A stretch of 64,000 bases of DNA from CAXBID01 sp963815305 (GTDB lineage: Bacteria; Bacteroidota; Bacteroidia; Flavobacteriales; Flavobacteriaceae). Below are positions 60,139-64,000 of the stretch, in pieces (positions within the stretch are counted from its first letter, which is position 1; every line of letters starts with the position of its first letter). The translations under genes and the position numbers were made by a program. Location: the NCBI GenBank assembly GCA_963815305.1, contig CAWFFW010000001.1, forward strand, positions 1,426,001 to 1,490,000. The letters are read 5' to 3'. The notes beneath the pieces were generated by a model. It searched no databases. It saw nothing but the letters and a program-made list of their open reading frames with translations, and was not told where the DNA came from.

Positions 60139-60157
60139 GACTCCACTTATTGCGTAT
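60139..60157 (+). repeat. attR
   Basis: GACTCCACTTATTGCGTAT, one mismatch with attL at 38214. It is preceded by TCTCCGA as in the tmRNA tail with a 2-bp insertion. Marks the right end of the element. Confidence 0.8.
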
Positions 60158-60168
60158 TAAACCGAATT

Positions 60169-60206
60169 AAAAACCCTTTAAACGTATCATTTACAGGGTT
60201 TTTGTT
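60169..60206 (+). terminator. Terminator-like hairpin beyond attR
   Basis: AAAACCCTTTAAA and TTTACAGGGTTTT with one mismatch, followed by T's. It is the diverged counterpart of the ssrA terminator at 38245 and probably the original one, displaced by the insertion. Confidence 0.7.
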
Positions 60207-60247
60207 TTATTTGATTCATTTTGATATCATTTAAAACCGTCTCAATG

Positions 60248-60265
60248 GAGACCAATTCGATGACC
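60248..60265 (+). repeat. GAGACCAATTCG element, copy 2
   Basis: GAGACCAATTCGATGACC lies about 90 bp outside attR. The overlapping palindrome GTCTC-AATG-GAGAC is at 60238-60251. Confidence 0.45.
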
Positions 60266-60484
60266 TATTTTGAAATTTAAATTTTCCAGTCTATGAAAAT
60301 GGAGCTTGCCATATTCATGCAGTAAAATTCCATTTTCAAGAAAAAATGAATACAAGTTTAGCATTACTTCTGAATGATTTGGTGCTATACTTTTTGAAAA
60401 AAATCTAAATTTTTTAGCAATCTCCGTTTTAATTCATATTAATGAATCGCTTTTTCTAAAAATAAACACTAATCGTCCTGTAAT

Positions 60485-62662
60485 TTAAATCGTTACACCT
60501 GGTTCCAATCCTGCTTCGATTAACTTTTCTGGAGTTATAGGTAAATCACGCATTCGCTTTCCTGTTGCGTTAAATATCGCATTCGCTATTGAAGCTGCAA
60601 CACTGGTAATTCCTAACTCTCCAATACCTTTAATCCCCATTGTGTTAGCAATTTTGTCTTCTTCAGGAAGAAAAACCACATCTACATTGGCCATATCTAA
60701 ATTTACCGGAACATGATAATCTGCAAAAGATCGGGTAATAAAATTCCCGAAGTTAGGCTCAATCTTAGACTGCTCAGCAATCACCATACCAGCTCCCATT
60801 GTTAAACCACCGATAATCTGTCCGTAGGCTGTTTTAGGATTCAATATTTTTCCTGCTGAAGCGACCGTCGCCATTCTCTTAATTCTATACATTCCTGTAT
60901 ACTTATCTACCCACACTTCAGAGAAGTTTGCGCCAAAAGAAAATACAGAGTATTTACCATACTCTGTGGATGGCTCAGCCATACCTTCCGATTCAAATGT
61001 GGTAATCTGATTTTGCTTCATAAGTTCTGCCAAAGCAACGTCCTTATCTTTCTTTATATTTCTATTATCCTTTAATTTATTGACGGCGTTCTCACAAGCA
61101 GATCGTACACCATTACAAAATGAAGCTGCTCCCCAAGACCCTCCAGAACCTGGTGTCATTGGAAAATCAGAATCTCCTAATTCTACATTAATCTGTGCTA
61201 CTGGAATCCCCAAATATTCTGAAGCAGTTTGTGCTATAATGGTATAACTTCCTGTTCCAATATCTGTCGCATCCATTTGAATCGTTGCGTTTACCTTGGC
61301 ATTTTCTAATTTTAAAATTACTTTAGAATACGTTTTTAGGTAAGGGGAAGCTCTAGACGCCGCACTCACCCCATAGCCTACTAACCAATTCCCTTTTGGG
61401 TTACTTCTTGGTTTTGCTTTTCTATTTTTCCACCCAAATGTATCTGCTCCAATGCGTAAACATTCCACCAATAATCTAGATGAAAAGGGTTTTTCTGCGT
61501 GAAGATCTTTTTGAGTATCGTTCTTGATACGAAACTCTATAGGATCCATATTTAATTTCCAAGCCATTTCATCCATAGCAGATTCTAATGCAAAACTTCC
61601 AGTCGCTTCACCAGGAGCTCTCATCGCAAAAGGTGTTTGGAGATTCATAGGAATTAAACGTGCTTTCACAGTATTGTTGGGCACATTGTATAACATTTTA
61701 GTAAGTAATCCACATGGTTCTTGAAACATCTCAGTTGCTGATGTATGCGAAAGTGTTTCGTGAAATAACGCTGTTAATGTACCATCACTTTTAGCACCAA
61801 TACGTAGTTTTTGCTCGTTTGCTTGACGCATGTTCGTATTAGTGAACATTTGAGTTCTAGTAACAGTTGCTTGCACTGGTCTCCCAACCATTTTTGATGC
61901 CATAACCGCCATAATTACATGACGATTTAAATTTAATTTCGAACCAAACCCACCACCAACAAACGCTGCAATGACGCGCACATCTTTATTTGGGATCTGA
62001 AAGGTATTTGAAATAGCTATTCTAGCGTCTTCAACAATTTGCTGACTTGCATAGGCTATTACCTTTCCGTTATCCCAACTTGCAATAGTGGCATGCAATT
62101 CCATTGGGTGATGATGTTCTATGGGCGTATTATATGTTTGTTCCACTATCGCATCTGCTTCTGAAAGTCCTTTCTCTAGATTCCCTCTAGAGTAGTCAGA
62201 ATCTTCTGTAGGCTTATATGCTTTATCTCTTGATTCTTTAAAATTAATAAGTGCAGTAGGGTCCTTCTTATATGTATATTTGACTAGTCTCGCCGCATAC
62301 TGTGCCTGTTCAAATGTTTCTGCAACTACAAAACCAACATATTCACCATAATAATGCACTTTATTACTTTGCAAAACTGGAGCGATACTGTCAGTTCCTA
62401 TTGCTGGCATATCCGTATCGAACGTCTTCAGCTTTTCTGCATTTTTATAGGTGATAATTTCTAAAACACCCGGAAGTTTTTCAGCTTCAGATGTGTCTAT
62501 TGAAATAATTTCCCCCTTAGCGATGGTACTATTTATTCCTTGCCCATATACTTTATTCTCTACTGTAAATTCGGATGCATATTTAGCCTTCCCCATCACC
62601 TTCAGGTGTCCCTCTACTCTATTTATAGCTTTTCCAATTCCGGATGCATTTGATGTCTTCAT
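60485..62662 (-). CDS. Molybdopterin-binding subunit of a xanthine dehydrogenase-family enzyme
   Basis: A 725-aa protein. N-terminal a/b hammerhead domain (NRVEGHLKVMGKAKYASEFT) with KLPGVLEIITYKNAEKL; then the Mo-binding part with FVGGGFGSKLNLNRHVIMAV, PFAMRAPGEATGSFALESAM, DIGTGSYTIIAQTASEYLGI and GSGGSWGAASFCNGVRSACE. The final stretch VKGIGELGITSVAAS-like (MGIKGIGELGITSVAASIAN) includes the catalytic Glu. The substrate (aldehyde, purine or N-heterocycle) is not readable. 28 bp after the FAD subunit. Confidence 0.93.
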   Translation of the reverse strand: MKTSNASGIGKAINRVEGHLKVMGKAKYASEFTVENKVYGQGINSTIAKGEIISIDTSEAEKLPGVLEIITYKNAEKLKTFDTDMPAIGTDSIAPVLQSNKVHYYGEYVGFVVAETFEQAQYAARLVKYTYKKDPTALINFKESRDKAYKPTEDSDYSRGNLEKGLSEADAIVEQTYNTPIEHHHPMELHATIASWDNGKVIAYASQQIVEDARIAISNTFQIPNKDVRVIAAFVGGGFGSKLNLNRHVIMAVMASKMVGRPVQATVTRTQMFTNTNMRQANEQKLRIGAKSDGTLTALFHETLSHTSATEMFQEPCGLLTKMLYNVPNNTVKARLIPMNLQTPFAMRAPGEATGSFALESAMDEMAWKLNMDPIEFRIKNDTQKDLHAEKPFSSRLLVECLRIGADTFGWKNRKAKPRSNPKGNWLVGYGVSAASRASPYLKTYSKVILKLENAKVNATIQMDATDIGTGSYTIIAQTASEYLGIPVAQINVELGDSDFPMTPGSGGSWGAASFCNGVRSACENAVNKLKDNRNIKKDKDVALAELMKQNQITTFESEGMAEPSTEYGKYSVFSFGANFSEVWVDKYTGMYRIKRMATVASAGKILNPKTAYGQIIGGLTMGAGMVIAEQSKIEPNFGNFITRSFADYHVPVNLDMANVDVVFLPEEDKIANTMGIKGIGELGITSVAASIANAIFNATGKRMRDLPITPEKLIEAGLEPGVTI

Positions 62663-62690
62663 AATGATTTATTATTTTTTGAAATTGGGA

Positions 62691-63677
62691 TTACAGGTCT
62701 CTTTCATAAGCTTGGGTCAATGCTCTTACTATAGCATTTTTACCCATAGCTACCTTATATTCATTCGCTTCAAACGGTTTAGCATCTTTCAATGCCATCT
62801 CTGCTGCTGCTTTGAAATTAGCCTGAGTAGGTGCTTTCCCAGCAAGAAATGCTTCCGCTTTAAAAAGTTTCCAAGGTACATGCGCTACACCCCCCATAGC
62901 CAGTCCAGCTTTTTTAATAACGCCATTTTTAACTTGTAGTCCTGCCGCTACTGAAACTAATGCATACGCATAGCTTGAACGCTCACGAATTTTTAAGTAA
63001 TAGTAATGATCTGAAAAAATAGGTTTTGGAAGATGAATGGCAGTTATTAATTCTCCCTGCACTAACGTGGTATCTTTTTCTGGTTGATCTCCTGGCAATC
63101 GATGGAAATCTACAAAGTCGATCATTCTTGACGAACCATCAACTTTCTGAACTTCAACAGTTGCCTCAATAGCTGCCAGTGCAACGCACATATCTGACGG
63201 CGTTGTCGCAATACAACTATCACTATATCCAAAAATAGCATGCGCCGCATTTGATCCTTTTAAAGCGCCACAGCCAGATCCTGGTTCTCTTTTGTTGCAA
63301 GGCATGGAAGTCTCAAAAAAATAAGGACACCGTGTGCGCTGCAATAAATTTCCACCGTTGGTGGCCATATTTCTAATTTGCGCCGTAGCAGCAGACAGCA
63401 TCGCCATCGACAATAATGGATAATTGGTTCGTACTTCTTTATCGTTGGCAGTATCAGAATTACTGAGCATCGCGCCTAAAGTTAATCCCCCCTCATCGTT
63501 ACTATATATTTTTTTATAATCAAGATGATTAACATCAACCAATTGGTCTGGACGTTCAACATCTTCTTTCATTAAATCTACAAGATTTGTACCACCTGCC
63601 AAATAGTGGGAGGTGCTGGTAAATGCTTGTAGCGCTTCTTCTTTAGTTTTTGCACCAGTATATTTAAATGGTCTCAT
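62691..63677 (-). CDS. FAD-binding subunit of a xanthine dehydrogenase-family enzyme
   Basis: A 328-aa protein. FAD-binding signature at the N-terminus: YLAGGTNLVDLMKEDVERPD, LGAMLSNSD and AATAQIRNMATNGGNLLQRT. Two to four Cys near 122-142 (TRCPYFFETSMPCNK, GSGCGAL) match the extra [4Fe-4S] or heterodimer-contact loop seen in PaoB-type aldehyde oxidoreductases. It transfers electrons from the Fe-S subunit to FAD. 57 bp after the Fe-S gene. Confidence 0.93.
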   Translation of the reverse strand: MRPFKYTGAKTKEEALQAFTSTSHYLAGGTNLVDLMKEDVERPDQLVDVNHLDYKKIYSNDEGGLTLGAMLSNSDTANDKEVRTNYPLLSMAMLSAATAQIRNMATNGGNLLQRTRCPYFFETSMPCNKREPGSGCGALKGSNAAHAIFGYSDSCIATTPSDMCVALAAIEATVEVQKVDGSSRMIDFVDFHRLPGDQPEKDTTLVQGELITAIHLPKPIFSDHYYYLKIRERSSYAYALVSVAAGLQVKNGVIKKAGLAMGGVAHVPWKLFKAEAFLAGKAPTQANFKAAAEMALKDAKPFEANEYKVAMGKNAIVRALTQAYERDL

Positions 63678-63733
63678 TGTCTCTAAATTTTAAAATCTTT
63701 ACTCCTATTTCAAGTAAGAAATACGTTGGTTAT

Positions 63734-64000
63734 CTAAGCGTTTTTAGCAGTATCCATTTGCTCTTGGGTTGCAAATGTCCAAGTTGGCATTTCAGCATCA
63801 CCCGAATGCACTTCTTTAAAGGCCTGTACAATGTTATTATACGCTCCGCAACGACAAATATTTCCAGACATGCGTTCCCGAATTTCTTCCTCGGAAAGTG
63901 TTAAGTCCGTTTTTATATTTTTCAAATCCTCTGTAACATAACTAGCTTCTCCATTTTTAGCTTCCTCTAAAAGTGCTATAGACGAACAAATTTGTCCAGG
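63734..64000 (-). CDS. 2Fe-2S subunit of the molybdenum hydroxylase, C-terminal part
   Basis: The gene runs off the right edge. The 88 visible codons read PGQICSSIALLEE, then SEEEIRERMSGNICRCGAYN and AFKEVHSGDAEMPTW. C in PGQIC and the C-R-C pair belong to the second cluster of the two 2Fe-2S centres. It is the first gene of a 3-subunit operon (Fe-S, FAD, Mo order, as in paoABC). Confidence 0.9.
   Translation of the reverse strand, partial: PGQICSSIALLEEAKNGEASYVTEDLKNIKTDLTLSEEEIRERMSGNICRCGAYNNIVQAFKEVHSGDAEMPTWTFATQEQMDTAKNA

Larger units (their letters stand above)
38214..60157 (+). mobile_element. Integrative element of about 21.9 kb inserted in ssrA
   Basis: Bounded by the 19-bp direct repeats at 38214 and 60139. 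It contains, from the left: tyrosine integrase, a replication/regulation-like gene, BfmA-type mobilization protein, possible oriT, IS110, a regulatory block, a long cargo operon, an unknown surface protein, a HipB-S-T module and a wHTH regulator. No relaxase or conjugation gene is seen, so it would have to be mobilised in trans or is fixed. The exact right border is set by the repeat; an integrase crossover inside the repeat is assumed. Confidence 0.78.

Overview
The window is AT-rich DNA from a marine-type member of the Flavobacteriaceae (Bacteroidota). Pointers are the tmRNA tag peptide GENNYALAA, -7 boxes of the Bacteroidota form TAnnTTTG, few Shine-Dalgarno sequences, and many families typical of the group (DUF2851, DUF1361, O-antigen translocase pairs, a BfmA/BtgA mobilization protein, an IntDOT-like integrase). 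No species can be named from the sequence alone.

1-37.8 kb is ordinary chromosome. It holds a cut alanine symporter, a K+ channel with RCK domain, a CBS-domain cysteine/cystathionine enzyme, a LolC/E-like permease, a NamZ-type muramidase, a glycerophosphodiester phosphodiesterase, a sterol-desaturase-like hydroxylase, and a large TPR protein with an outer-membrane barrel protein. A surface-polysaccharide block follows (19.3-26.4 kb: three glycosyltransferases, a phosphoethanolamine-transferase-like sulfatase-fold enzyme, two Wzx-like flippases), then typA, kdsA, and a small regulator operon plus creD that share one palindromic operator. Two genes here are broken: a frameshifted DUF2809 gene and a decayed DUF1801 gene. 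A dispersed hairpin repeat (GGCGTTACC-loop-GGTCGGGCTTTC) occurs four times in intergenic DNA.

37.83-38.22 kb is ssrA (tmRNA). Its 3' end is the attachment site of an integrative element of about 21.9 kb (38214 to about 60157) bounded by a 19-bp direct repeat with one mismatch. The element encodes a tyrosine recombinase, a BfmA-like mobilization protein with a possible oriT but no relaxase, and an IS110 transposon with a likely bridge-RNA region. A regulatory block follows: a membrane-anchored DNA-binding-like protein, a highly structured RNA leader, a 51-aa lipoprotein, and a TPR histidine kinase whose start codon lies inside a terminator hairpin, with its response regulator. Downstream is a same-strand run of about 15 cargo genes: YegP, DUF2188, a YidD-like protein, a Cys-rich SH3 protein, DUF4236, two DUF4407-type membrane coiled-coil proteins, a membrane transglutaminase-like protein, a DUF350-like protein, a secreted nuclease and a zinc-motif protein. 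After it come an unrecognised surface protein, a three-gene HipB/HipS/HipT-type toxin-antitoxin module with three operator-like repeats at 40-bp spacing, and an orphan winged-helix regulator with its own palindromic operator.

60.2-64 kb returns to chromosome: a three-subunit molybdenum hydroxylase of the xanthine dehydrogenase family, with the iron-sulfur subunit cut by the window edge.

The best candidate for an undescribed system is the two-component-controlled envelope and nuclease cargo (43.0-54.9 kb) with its structured leader RNA. Its function is not known from the sequence; anti-phage defence, competition and envelope stress are all open.
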